Part shown: in pieces, positions 9,287 through 17,600 of the stretch | Position numbering within the stretch: position 1 is the first letter of the stretch | Layout: every line of letters starts with the position of its first letter | Origin: Rhodobacteraceae bacterium S2214 | Lineage (GTDB): Bacteria; Pseudomonadota; Alphaproteobacteria; Rhodobacterales; Rhodobacteraceae | DNA: 64,000 nt | NCBI GenBank assembly: GCA_025141675.1 | Contig: CP081161.1 | Span: forward strand, 248,001-312,000 | Direction: 5' to 3' | Notes under the pieces: model-generated | Told to the model about the DNA's origin: nothing | Seen by the model: only the letters and a program-made list of their open reading frames with translations | The model's database searches: none | Translations under genes and position numbers: made by a program

Positions 9287-10579
9287 TCAATTAATCAACA
9301 ACTTCACCAAACTCCGGGCCATCACCTTCGCGCTGTCGATCATATCATCGACCCCCACATATTCGTCCGGCTTATGGGCCAGTTCCAAAATCCCCGGCCC
9401 GTAGGCCACGCAGTTCTTGAGCTTCCCGATCCGGTCGATGTGCTTCTGATCATAGGTCCCGGGTGAGGCGACGAATTCGGCCTCTTTCCCAAGCACATGC
9501 GCGATCTCTGCCGCTACGGTCGCGGCCACGGGCGCGTCCCGGTCTGTCATCGACGGCAGAACACTGTTCAACTCTGTCAGCGCATAATCGAACTTGGGTC
9601 GGTCGGCTTTCAAGCCTTCCAGCAACGCCTCAACCTCTCCCCGCACGTCCTCTAGCGGTTCCTCAACCAAGAACCGCCGGTCGATTACGACGCGGCAAGA
9701 ATCTGGGACGCAATGTGCGGGCAGGCCGGTGAAGTCATCCGATTGCTCAGCCATGCCCCCATGGATCGAATTGATGTTCATCGTCGATTGGCGGGCCCCC
9801 TCTGGCACCACGGGCATATCCGTGCGGCGCAGGGCCATGGCGGGGTAAAGGTCGCTCTCAAACTTGTCCAAGACCGCGCCCATATGGCGGACAGCGCAAT
9901 CGCCAAGGAACGGCATAGAGCCATGGGCGATCTCGCCAAACGTCTCAATCTCGGCCCACCAGCCGCCGCGATGCCCAAGACACACGCGGTCCTTGTTCAG
10001 CGGTTCGGGGATGATGACGTGCTGCACGCGCTCGGGCGCAAAGAAGCCCTGCTCGGCCAGATAAGCGACGCCACCGTAGCCGCCGGATTCTTCGTCAGCG
10101 GTGCCGGAGATCTCAATCGCACCGTGATAATCGGGGTAGGTCGCGATGAAGGCTTCTGCTGCGATGATCGACGCGGCCAGCCCGCCTTTCATGTCGCAGG
10201 CCCCACGCCCGTAGATTTTACCGTCGATCAGTTCGCCGCCAAACGGATCAACAGTCCAGCCTTTGCCGACCTCGACCACATCCGTATGCGAATTGAAATG
10301 CACGCAATCGCCCGCATCTTTGCCATCCCGCCGCGCAATTACATTCCAGCGGGGGTAGCGTTCGCTATCGCCGGGCGTGCCGTGGGCGCGGATCATCTCG
10401 ATCTCGAAACCCGATGCCTTCAACCGCTTGCCAAGGAAGTCGCAGATCGCCTGATAATTCTCGCCCGGCGGGTTCAGCGTCGGGATACGGATCAAATCCC
10501 CAGTCAGCTGGATCAGGTCGTCGCGGCGATCTTCAATCGCGGCCATCAGGGCGGTCATCTGCGGGGTGTCATCTGTCAT
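9287..10579 (-). CDS. M20 family deacylase, ArgE/DapE-like
   Basis: Zinc-dependent amidohydrolase of 430 residues that would release an amino acid or diamine from an N-acyl compound. The metal and catalytic blocks are in order: HFNSHTDVV (His and Asp), RGACDMKGG (bridging Asp), GTADEESGG (catalytic and metal Glu), IPEPLN (Glu) and ELAHKPDEYV (His) near the C-terminus. Family naming as acetylornithine deacetylase or succinyl-diaminopimelate desuccinylase is generic. Its operon partners, a DDAH-like enzyme and an AbgB-like hydrolase, point to breakdown of a modified arginine or acyl-amino acid rather than biosynthesis. Last gene of the operon. Confidence 0.85.
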   Translation of the reverse strand: MTDDTPQMTALMAAIEDRRDDLIQLTGDLIRIPTLNPPGENYQAICDFLGKRLKASGFEIEMIRAHGTPGDSERYPRWNVIARRDGKDAGDCVHFNSHTDVVEVGKGWTVDPFGGELIDGKIYGRGACDMKGGLAASIIAAEAFIATYPDYHGAIEISGTADEESGGYGGVAYLAEQGFFAPERVQHVIIPEPLNKDRVCLGHRGGWWAEIETFGEIAHGSMPFLGDCAVRHMGAVLDKFESDLYPAMALRRTDMPVVPEGARQSTMNINSIHGGMAEQSDDFTGLPAHCVPDSCRVVIDRRFLVEEPLEDVRGEVEALLEGLKADRPKFDYALTELNSVLPSMTDRDAPVAATVAAEIAHVLGKEAEFVASPGTYDQKHIDRIGKLKNCVAYGPGILELAHKPDEYVGVDDMIDSAKVMARSLVKLLIN

Positions 10580-10615
10580 GACACCACCATTGCCGAAGGT
10601 TGTCGCCCGAGCAAG

Positions 10616-11524
10616 TCACGCAACCCGTTTCAGTGCCTGCGCCATGCAATGAATGCCACCGCCAGTTTTGCTGATCTCGGACATATCAATCGCTGCAACA
10701 TCAAAACCACGCGCGCGCAGTTGATCAATCAACGTCTGCGAAGACGTCGGCGCGATCACGCGATCCCCGCCGAGTGACATGAAATTGCAGCCCAGCGCCA
10801 TGGTATCGCGGAACGGGACGTCGATGATCTCGTGACCCTTGGCTTTCAACCAATCCACAATCGCAGGTTCCGTGCAATCCAGACATACTGCCGTCAGCTT
10901 TTCAGCGATTGGCACAACCATCAGGTCGATATGCACATAGTATTCGTCGATGAAGGCAAGCCGCGTTTCCCAGCCTTCCGCATCGAACCACGCTTGGACC
11001 TGACGCGCCCCTTCTTCTTGGGTCCGCGCGCCACCACAACCGATCAGCACACAGCCTTCTTCGATGACGTTAAAGTCGCCGCCTTCAAATGTGCCAGCGG
11101 TCACCATGTCGTAAATCGGGATGCCGAGCTGTTCATATGTGCGGATCGCTGCATAATTCTCGCCGCGCCGCCACCATTGGGACATCGCCGTGATTACCGC
11201 GCCGTAAGGAGTCATCACCGAACTATCGCGCGCGTAGACCTGCATCGGTAGTTCAGGTTGCGGGTCATGCATATGTATAGTGACATCGAAATGCTCGTAT
11301 GCGCTGACCAATTCCGCATGTTGGGCTTGGGCCACCTGAACGTTGCACGGATTTTCGCGAAGATGATGACGAGACAACGAACTGGTGGACAGGTGCCGTA
11401 GTTGCGCGGGCGACCCCAGCAAGACATCCGTCAGCCGATCCGTTTCATTGGCAAAGCCCCATGTGTCCAATAGTGGCGTGCCGCCTTGCACGTTACGTCG
11501 TTGCAAAGAAAATTCGTTCGTCAT
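10616..11524 (-). CDS. Dimethylarginine dimethylaminohydrolase (DDAH)/amidinotransferase-like enzyme
   Basis: Member of the guanidine-modifying superfamily (DDAH, arginine deiminase, amidinotransferase), 302 residues. The active-site set is visible: YARDSSV near residue 95, EGGDFNVI (Glu/Asp binding the guanidinium), the catalytic His in YYVHIDLM and the catalytic Cys in GGGIHCMAQALKR near the C-terminus. Reaction expected: attack of Cys on a guanidino carbon, giving citrulline or a relative; the exact substrate is not readable. The ATG at 11524 lies one base after the preceding gene's stop; an in-frame ATG at 11536 would overlap that gene. Context suggests a small catabolic operon for an arginine derivative. 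Confidence 0.82.
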   Translation of the reverse strand: MTNEFSLQRRNVQGGTPLLDTWGFANETDRLTDVLLGSPAQLRHLSTSSLSRHHLRENPCNVQVAQAQHAELVSAYEHFDVTIHMHDPQPELPMQVYARDSSVMTPYGAVITAMSQWWRRGENYAAIRTYEQLGIPIYDMVTAGTFEGGDFNVIEEGCVLIGCGGARTQEEGARQVQAWFDAEGWETRLAFIDEYYVHIDLMVVPIAEKLTAVCLDCTEPAIVDWLKAKGHEIIDVPFRDTMALGCNFMSLGGDRVIAPTSSQTLIDQLRARGFDVAAIDMSEISKTGGGIHCMAQALKRVA

Positions 11525-11525
11525 G

Positions 11526-13088
11526 TCATGCACCATCCATATCTTTGGGAATCCACCAGTCGCACCCCCGCGCCGTCGTCACATATTCCGGCCAGCGGAA
11601 ATTGATCGGCGGGTCATAGTCACACAAGGGCGGGATCGGGTCCTGTGCTGTCCGCGCTTGAAATTCAGCCATTGCGGCGTCACGCGCGTCGTCGTCTTCA
11701 AGCAGCCGAACCGCAGACATCGCGAGAATTTTCGCCGCCGTTTGTACCATTGGATCAATCGTTGCGGGGATACCCCCAAGCGCGTTCATCACCCACGACG
11801 GGTAAGTCACGCTAGAATCGGCCGCCAAGGCAGGGCGCGCCACATAGAACCGTGCTGTCGGTGCGTGCCATGTCATGTCTGTATAGTCGTCAGATGTTGA
11901 ATTTGTCTGCGACGGCGGTAGGTCATGTCGCAAAATCGCTTCCGCCGCTTCGGGATCAATCAGGCGCGACATTTCCGGAATGAACGGGTCCTCCATTGGT
12001 GCCAAGCCTAGGTTCTTTTGCATTTCACGTGCGATGGCCTTGGCCCCATCATCCCAAATCGGCGGCCCCACTTCGACCATCGCTTCCCAGACTGTCCGTG
12101 CCATTGCGTGGTTCGCCAATCCGGGTCGGGATTTGCAGACCCAGTGTTTTTCCCAGCGGCATCCAGTCATATCCGCTGCGGCCTGCGCGTTGCGGTCCAG
12201 CACAGCTGTGATCTGTTCCGCCATCGCAATGTCGGGCGTGCGCATCATGTATTGTATCTCGGCCAGTCTGGCTGGCAGGTTATCAGCCGTGGCTTGCCCT
12301 GCGGTCAGGATGGCTTCGGAAATCGACCAGCCGCCTTGGTGCGGCAACATGCTGTCGCGTAGGGATTTCGACGCGAGGTACATCATATTCAACGCATCAT
12401 TCGCACCGGGCGCCCGAACCGCTGAATGGCTTTGCGGGATCGGTGTGTCGGTCGTGCCCCATGTTTCCGGCGCATCGCAAAGGAAGCGGTAGACCATGGA
12501 ATAGGCGGCACCACAGTGGGTATCCCACCGTACCGTGTTACACATCGGCAGCATATAGAACGGATAAAACGATAGTATCGCAGCAAGCCCGTCATAGTAT
12601 CCGGCAGCGGCGTGGATTGGTTTTGACCCGCGCACCTTTTCGGCAGGTTCACCGGTAAACCGCAGCCCACCCTTGATCCCATGCTTTTCCATTGCGGCTT
12701 TGGTCGCCAATAATCCGCCAAGCCCTGCGATCCCAAGACCGGAATGCGGATCAGTATGCCCGCCTGCTTGGTAACCGAGACCATCACGTGGAGCACGATC
12801 TGTCGTCGCCGCCTGACAATTGCCAGGCACAGCATCGTATTCGGCATACATCCCAATGATTGGACCATCGCCATTCGACCAATCTGCACAGAATGCCGTT
12901 GGCATCCCTGCGCTACCTTCTTCAACTGCGAATCCCTCTTCGCGCAGCCGTTTGACGTACCACGCAGCAGATTCGTATTCCCGCCAAGCGGTTTCACCGA
13001 AGTTGAAAATGGTTTGGCATGCCTTTGAAAGGTCTTCAGCTGATTGTTCAACGTGGTTTAAGGCTGTCGCTTGTGCAGTGCTTGGCAT
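11526..13088 (-). CDS. M20 amidohydrolase, AbgB-like
   Basis: Large M20-type hydrolase, 520 residues, resembling aminobenzoyl-glutamate hydrolase B and related acyl-amino-acid amidohydrolases. Visible blocks are GMYAEYDAVPG near residue 80, HTDPHSGLGIAG, FTGEPAEKVRGSKPIHAAAG where AbgB has a Glu-Glu pair, WDTHCGAAYS and a late STSDDYTDMTWHAPTARF (Asp and His). The Glu-Lys in place of Glu-Glu marks a subfamily distinct from classical AbgB, so I do not give a gene symbol. It is the first gene of a three-gene minus-strand operon and shares a 240-base divergent region with the kinase cluster. Confidence 0.8.
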   Translation of the reverse strand: MPSTAQATALNHVEQSAEDLSKACQTIFNFGETAWREYESAAWYVKRLREEGFAVEEGSAGMPTAFCADWSNGDGPIIGMYAEYDAVPGNCQAATTDRAPRDGLGYQAGGHTDPHSGLGIAGLGGLLATKAAMEKHGIKGGLRFTGEPAEKVRGSKPIHAAAGYYDGLAAILSFYPFYMLPMCNTVRWDTHCGAAYSMVYRFLCDAPETWGTTDTPIPQSHSAVRAPGANDALNMMYLASKSLRDSMLPHQGGWSISEAILTAGQATADNLPARLAEIQYMMRTPDIAMAEQITAVLDRNAQAAADMTGCRWEKHWVCKSRPGLANHAMARTVWEAMVEVGPPIWDDGAKAIAREMQKNLGLAPMEDPFIPEMSRLIDPEAAEAILRHDLPPSQTNSTSDDYTDMTWHAPTARFYVARPALAADSSVTYPSWVMNALGGIPATIDPMVQTAAKILAMSAVRLLEDDDARDAAMAEFQARTAQDPIPPLCDYDPPINFRWPEYVTTARGCDWWIPKDMDGA

Positions 13089-13327
13089 CCAAACCCCCTA
13101 TATTGCAGGTAAAGTTTGGTGCAAAATAGGTTCGCCCGCTAGTGATTGTTTCCGGAAAACTTATCCCCATTGTTCTCAGATCGACTCCAATCAGCGCCCG
13201 AAAAGATGATTAATGGCCATGAAACAACAAAGTCGCGTCACCTTTTAGCCTAATTTGAATGACAATTCTCGATCCCAAGTCAGACGGATCCCCCCGTCAA
13301 TTTATTTGTTTGAAAGCTGGATGTGAT

Positions 13328-15862
13328 ATGGGCAACGAGAACGCAGCAGAAATCGGCACCGACGAGGATTTCGTTGACGAGCTGAAGCCGGGCACGCAGT
13401 TGATGCATGGCCAGTATACGATCGAAAGCTTCCTGAATGCAGGCGGCTTTGGCATCACGTACTTGGCCAGAGATAGTCTTGATCGGAAGATCGTGATCAA
13501 GGAATGTTTTCCTGGATCTTTCTGCCGCCGTAGCCGGTCGATTGTGCAGGCACGGTCCCGTGCCCACCAGAAAGAACTGAATTCAATGGTACGCTTGTTT
13601 GTGCAAGAGGCGAAAAGCCTTGCCAAACTGAACCATCCGAACATCGTGGGCGTTCACCAAGTCTTTGAAGACAACGACACCGCTTACATGGCGCTCGACT
13701 TTGTTGAAGGTCGCGACATGCTGGATACGCTAGACGATCCAGATGCGGTCATGGCACCGGAAACCATCAAGTCGATGTTGATTGACGTGCTGGGCGCGGT
13801 TGGCTTCATTCACAGCCAAGACATTCTGCACCGCGATATTTCACCAGACAACATCCTGATCGAACCATCAGGTCGTCCGGTTCTGATCGACTTTGGTGCA
13901 GCACGTGAAGAAGCCACCAAGCAAAGCCGCGTGCTGTCTGCGCTCAGCGTTGTGAAGGACGGTTATTCGCCGCAAGAATTCTACATCGCAGGATCAGACC
14001 AGAACGCGTCATCCGATTTGTACGCACTGGGCGCTAGTTTCTATCACTTCATCAAGGGTGAGGTTCCGCCGAACTCACAAGCACGGTTGGCTGCAATCGC
14101 ATCCGGTGACAGCGATCCATACGTTCCGCTGAATGGCGCGATCCCGGGCTACGATTCCAATTTCTTGTCAGCCATTGATAAGGCGCTTGAAGTCCTGCCA
14201 AAGAACCGCGTTCAGTCCGCACAGGAATGGTTGGACATGATTGCGGGTAAGCATTTGCCAACTGCCGAAGGTAGCAAAGCGACAGTTGCATCAGCAGTTG
14301 CAGCAACAGCGCCATCATCACAAGGCAAGTCCAAGGTCGCAATGTTGATGGCATCAGCCGCAGCAATTGCTGTTGTTGGCGTTGGCGTCGCATTCTCAAC
14401 CGGTGCTTTTGACGCAGCAGAGGTCGTTGAGGCCGACGCATCCGCGACGGCAACTGAAACACCAGACGCCATGGCAGAAGCTTTGGCGCTTGTTGAAGCA
14501 GCGACACAAGACGCAATCGAAGAAAGCGCCGCAGTTGAAACAGCTGCTACAGAGGCTTCTGCAGTCGAACAGACGCAGGCGACGGACACCGCAGTTCTTG
14601 AAGCCCAAGCTCAAGTCGAGGCCGAATTGGCTGCACTGGAACGTGCCGCCGAAGAAGAACGCGTCGCTAAAGCCGCCGAATTTGCAGCGCTCGCCGCTGA
14701 AAACGAAGCACGCCGTATCGCGCTCGCCGAAGAACGCGCCGCTGCATTGGCAATCCGCGAAGCAGCCCAAGCTGAAGCCGCGGCACGCGCCGCAGTAGCA
14801 GCCGAAGCACAAGCTGTCGCAGAAGCGCAAGCCGCAGCGGCTGAAGAAGCGCGTCAATTGGCCGAAGCACGTGCTGCACAAGAAGCACAGGACGCAGCCG
14901 AAGCAGAAGCACGTGCCATTGCACAAGCTGAGGCTGACGCAGCTCAGGCAGCAGCCGAAGAAGCCGCACGTGTTGCCGCAGCCGAAGCCGCCGAAGCTGC
15001 GCGTAAAGCAGAAGCTGCAGCACTGGCCGCCGCGACGCTGGACACACCAACACCGCCGATGGATTCTAACGAATTGATCGCACTTGCCGGGATCACCGGT
15101 GCACCTGAAATGCCGGCGACTGCCTTTGCAGCCATTCTGGCGGAAGGTCCGAACGCATCCGGTTTTGCTAATACAGCTGATTTCGTCTTGCCCGACACTG
15201 CCTCAGGTTTCACATCTGTTTCATTGGCGCTGTCAGAAGCGATCCCAGCGTTCGCGCCGGGCCGCGAGATCGTTAACGAGACACCGGCAGACAATTCATT
15301 CGTTCTGTCAAACTGGACCGTCGAATTGCCGTTTACGGCAGCGTCGTCTTCGTCCCGTGTCATCGGCAACGTTGGCCCTGTCGCCCCGCTTTGGGTGAAC
15401 GAAGGTGTCGAAATTGATACCGTGAATGGTCGCGCAATCGCGAACATCGACGGCATTGGCGACACGCTGAAGAGCGCGATTGAATTAGAGGATCAGACTG
15501 AATTGCAGGTCAGCTTCGGCATCAAAGATGCGGAAACCGGCAATCAAACTGAACAAAACTGGACCCTGCCTATCATCCAAAAGACAGCCCTTTTGAATGG
15601 GATCAGCTTTGAAACACGTCGCATCGACGATGCGTGGGTCACAACTGTGACTGATGCACCGGCAAGCGCGAAAAGCGACCTGAAGGTCGGCGATCAGCTG
15701 ATCGCATACATGCTGACATCCGAACTTGTGGATGATCGCACATCAATGAAAACGATCATGGATCGTGAACTCGCTGACGGCAAATCGCTGTTTAGCTTTG
15801 CTGTCAACCGTGACGGAACGATGTGGATTGCATCGCTCGACTACGCTGGCAATGCGCAATGA
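13328..15862 (+). CDS. Membrane Ser/Thr protein kinase with Ala/Glu-rich stalk and PDZ-like periplasmic end
   Basis: Predicted signalling kinase, 844 residues from the ATG at 13328 (an ATG at 13259 adds 23 but has no ribosome-binding site; both are possible). The cytoplasmic kinase domain spans about residues 25-300: glycine loop AGGFGITYLARD, Lys in IVIKE, catalytic HRDISPDN, DFGAARE, and YSPQEFY in the APE position. All catalytic residues are present. One transmembrane segment (about 335-357, MLMASAAAIAVVGVGVAFST) is followed by about 210 residues almost wholly Ala, Glu and Gln with some Arg, a helical stalk, then a globular C-terminal part with two PDZ-like stretches (GVEIDTVNGRAI; SDLKVGDQLIAYM). 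First gene of the cluster. Confidence 0.9.
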   Translation: MGNENAAEIGTDEDFVDELKPGTQLMHGQYTIESFLNAGGFGITYLARDSLDRKIVIKECFPGSFCRRSRSIVQARSRAHQKELNSMVRLFVQEAKSLAKLNHPNIVGVHQVFEDNDTAYMALDFVEGRDMLDTLDDPDAVMAPETIKSMLIDVLGAVGFIHSQDILHRDISPDNILIEPSGRPVLIDFGAAREEATKQSRVLSALSVVKDGYSPQEFYIAGSDQNASSDLYALGASFYHFIKGEVPPNSQARLAAIASGDSDPYVPLNGAIPGYDSNFLSAIDKALEVLPKNRVQSAQEWLDMIAGKHLPTAEGSKATVASAVAATAPSSQGKSKVAMLMASAAAIAVVGVGVAFSTGAFDAAEVVEADASATATETPDAMAEALALVEAATQDAIEESAAVETAATEASAVEQTQATDTAVLEAQAQVEAELAALERAAEEERVAKAAEFAALAAENEARRIALAEERAAALAIREAAQAEAAARAAVAAEAQAVAEAQAAAAEEARQLAEARAAQEAQDAAEAEARAIAQAEADAAQAAAEEAARVAAAEAAEAARKAEAAALAAATLDTPTPPMDSNELIALAGITGAPEMPATAFAAILAEGPNASGFANTADFVLPDTASGFTSVSLALSEAIPAFAPGREIVNETPADNSFVLSNWTVELPFTAASSSSRVIGNVGPVAPLWVNEGVEIDTVNGRAIANIDGIGDTLKSAIELEDQTELQVSFGIKDAETGNQTEQNWTLPIIQKTALLNGISFETRRIDDAWVTTVTDAPASAKSDLKVGDQLIAYMLTSELVDDRTSMKTIMDRELADGKSLFSFAVNRDGTMWIASLDYAGNAQ

Positions 15863-15900
15863 AATCGGCCTGTGCCCTAAGGAAAAAAGAGGTATAACCC

Positions 15901-16656
15901 ATGAAATTTCTAAGTGATCTTTTTAGTCGCAAGCGTTCCGACGCCAAGCCGGCCGATGCACCAATCGAAAACTTTGCGGATGTCGCGACACGCGCTGACG
16001 CAACGCTTGATCAGGTCAACACCAATGCGTTGATCGACAATGTGAACGAAAAAGTTGGCGATAAATCCCCTAAGGTTAACATCTGGGATGATGAAGAAGA
16101 CTTGCCACCGGTCGCGTCGCTCGAAGAAATTCGCCCAAGCGCTCCGGCACCAGCAAAGGCCCCGTCACGGGCACGCCGCACGAAAACGCGCCTGATCGGT
16201 TTCGAAAGCAGCTCTGGCGTTGTAGATCTGTTCGACAGCACACCGGCAGCAGCACCTACCAAACGGGCAAAGTTCCCAGTTGGTTGGGCGATTGTTGTGT
16301 CCGGCCCAGGCCGTGGCGAATGTTTCTCGCTGGAATCCGGCATGTCCCAGATTGGACGTGGCGAAGACCAAGCCATCCAGCTTGATTTCGGCGATAACGC
16401 CGTGTCGCGTACCAACCATGCAGCGATTGTTTACGATGCTGAAAACCACACGTTCCTGTTGGGTCACGGTGGCAAAAGCAACATCGTACGCCTGAATGAC
16501 CAACCAGTGATCAGCAATGAAGCTCTGAAAGACGGTGATATGATCCGGATCGGTGAGACGACTTTGCGCTTTGTGCCGCTTTGTTCCCCAGACTTTAACT
16601 GGGCAGCTGAAGGCACCACCGACAACGAGGAGTCCGACGATGTGGCGATCGCCTGA
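15901..16656 (+). CDS. FHA domain protein
   Basis: Probable phosphothreonine-binding adaptor of the neighbouring kinase, 251 residues, cytoplasmic. Residues about 1-120 are charged and look disordered; the C-terminal half is a forkhead-associated domain. Key residues are visible: SQIGRGEDQAIQL (Gly-Arg), then NAVSRTNHAAIVYD (Ser-Arg...His), and SNIVRLNDQPV with the Asn that contacts the phosphopeptide. The ATG follows AGAGGT by eight bases, 38 bases after the kinase stop. Its last 17 bases overlap the phosphatase start, so kinase, reader and phosphatase are encoded as one block. Thr residues in the N-terminal tail are candidate kinase targets (inference). Confidence 0.93.
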   Translation: MKFLSDLFSRKRSDAKPADAPIENFADVATRADATLDQVNTNALIDNVNEKVGDKSPKVNIWDDEEDLPPVASLEEIRPSAPAPAKAPSRARRTKTRLIGFESSSGVVDLFDSTPAAAPTKRAKFPVGWAIVVSGPGRGECFSLESGMSQIGRGEDQAIQLDFGDNAVSRTNHAAIVYDAENHTFLLGHGGKSNIVRLNDQPVISNEALKDGDMIRIGETTLRFVPLCSPDFNWAAEGTTDNEESDDVAIA

Positions 16657-17599
16657 ACCCCGTTACGACGTAGCCTCTGCGTTGTGCCAAGGCGGCCGTG
16701 ACTATCAGGAAGACGCGATTGTCACTGACTTTCCGTTTGGATCTGATAGCGGTGTTGTCGTCCTTGCTGACGGTATGGGTGGCCATGCGGCTGGTGATGT
16801 GGCGTCAAAGATCGTCGTCACAGAAGTCTTTAGCGAACTGAAATTCCAATCTGCGAACTTTCACGAATTCGAAAAAGACATCCCGTCGATGATGACCTCT
16901 GCGGCAGCTGGTGCAAACGCATGTGTCCGCGACCATGTCCAAGACAACCCACAAACCCGCGGTATGGGTGCGACTTTGGTTTCGCTCGTCATGGTGGAAA
17001 ACCGGATGTTCTGGATGTCGATTGGTGACAGCCCGTTGTATCTGCTGCGCGGTGGTAAACTGCGCCAGTTGAACGAAGATCATTCAATGGCTCCGCAGAT
17101 TGATTTCATGGTGCAATCGGGCCTTCTGGACCCGGAAGTTGCCAAGAACCATCCCGATCGGAACTGTCTGACGTCGGTGATTTTGGGCGAGCGCGTCGCG
17201 AAGTCTGATTGCCCGAACGATCCGTTTGGTCTTGAGATTGGCGATATCGTGGTCGTGTCTTCTGATGGGCTTCAGTATCTTGATGAACCGGTGATCCAAA
17301 AGATCCTGCACAAGTACCGTCGCCGTAAAAGCGCCGAAATTGCAGGGCATCTGTTGGAAGCGATCGAAAAGCTGGGTGATGTGGATCAGGATAACGTGTC
17401 TTTTGCCGTGATCAAACTGAACCACAACAAGCCGATGGATCGCGCCGTTCGGGTGAAACCGACCGACATCGTTGATACCACATCTGCGTCCGTGACCCGT
17501 GTCGTCCATCTGGATGAGGTGGCCGAAGCTAAGAAAAATGCTGCATCCGCTGCATCTGATGAAGAACCAGCACTGAAACTGGTATCCGGAGTAAAGTAA
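16640..17599 (+). CDS. PP2C-family Ser/Thr protein phosphatase
   Basis: Metal-dependent phosphatase expected to reverse the kinase's action, 319 residues, soluble. PP2C motifs in order: RDYQEDAIV (first Asp), VLADGMGGHAAGD (metal-binding DGMGG), GMGATLVSLV, GDSPLYLLRGG, VVVSSDGLQYL and the final DQDNVSFAVIKL (Asp-Asn). All metal ligands are present, so it should be active. The open frame starts earlier, but GAGGAG seven bases before the ATG at 16640 and the conserved start decide for this one. It overlaps the FHA gene by 17 bases and is followed after one base by the first GTPase gene. A C-terminal 60-residue tail has no motif. Confidence 0.93.
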   Translation: MWRSPEPRYDVASALCQGGRDYQEDAIVTDFPFGSDSGVVVLADGMGGHAAGDVASKIVVTEVFSELKFQSANFHEFEKDIPSMMTSAAAGANACVRDHVQDNPQTRGMGATLVSLVMVENRMFWMSIGDSPLYLLRGGKLRQLNEDHSMAPQIDFMVQSGLLDPEVAKNHPDRNCLTSVILGERVAKSDCPNDPFGLEIGDIVVVSSDGLQYLDEPVIQKILHKYRRRKSAEIAGHLLEAIEKLGDVDQDNVSFAVIKLNHNKPMDRAVRVKPTDIVDTTSASVTRVVHLDEVAEAKKNAASAASDEEPALKLVSGVK

Positions 17600-17600
17600 T

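Noticed and set aside
9713..10777. Plus-strand frame of 354 codons
   Set aside because: Antisense shadow of the M20 deacylase; no recognisable domain.
13259..13327. Longer start for the kinase gene
   Set aside because: No ribosome-binding site and no conserved residues in the extra 23 codons; kept only as an alternative.
14052..15465. Several long minus-strand frames
   Set aside because: Caused by the repetitive Ala/Glu-coding region of the kinase gene, which leaves the other frames free of stops.
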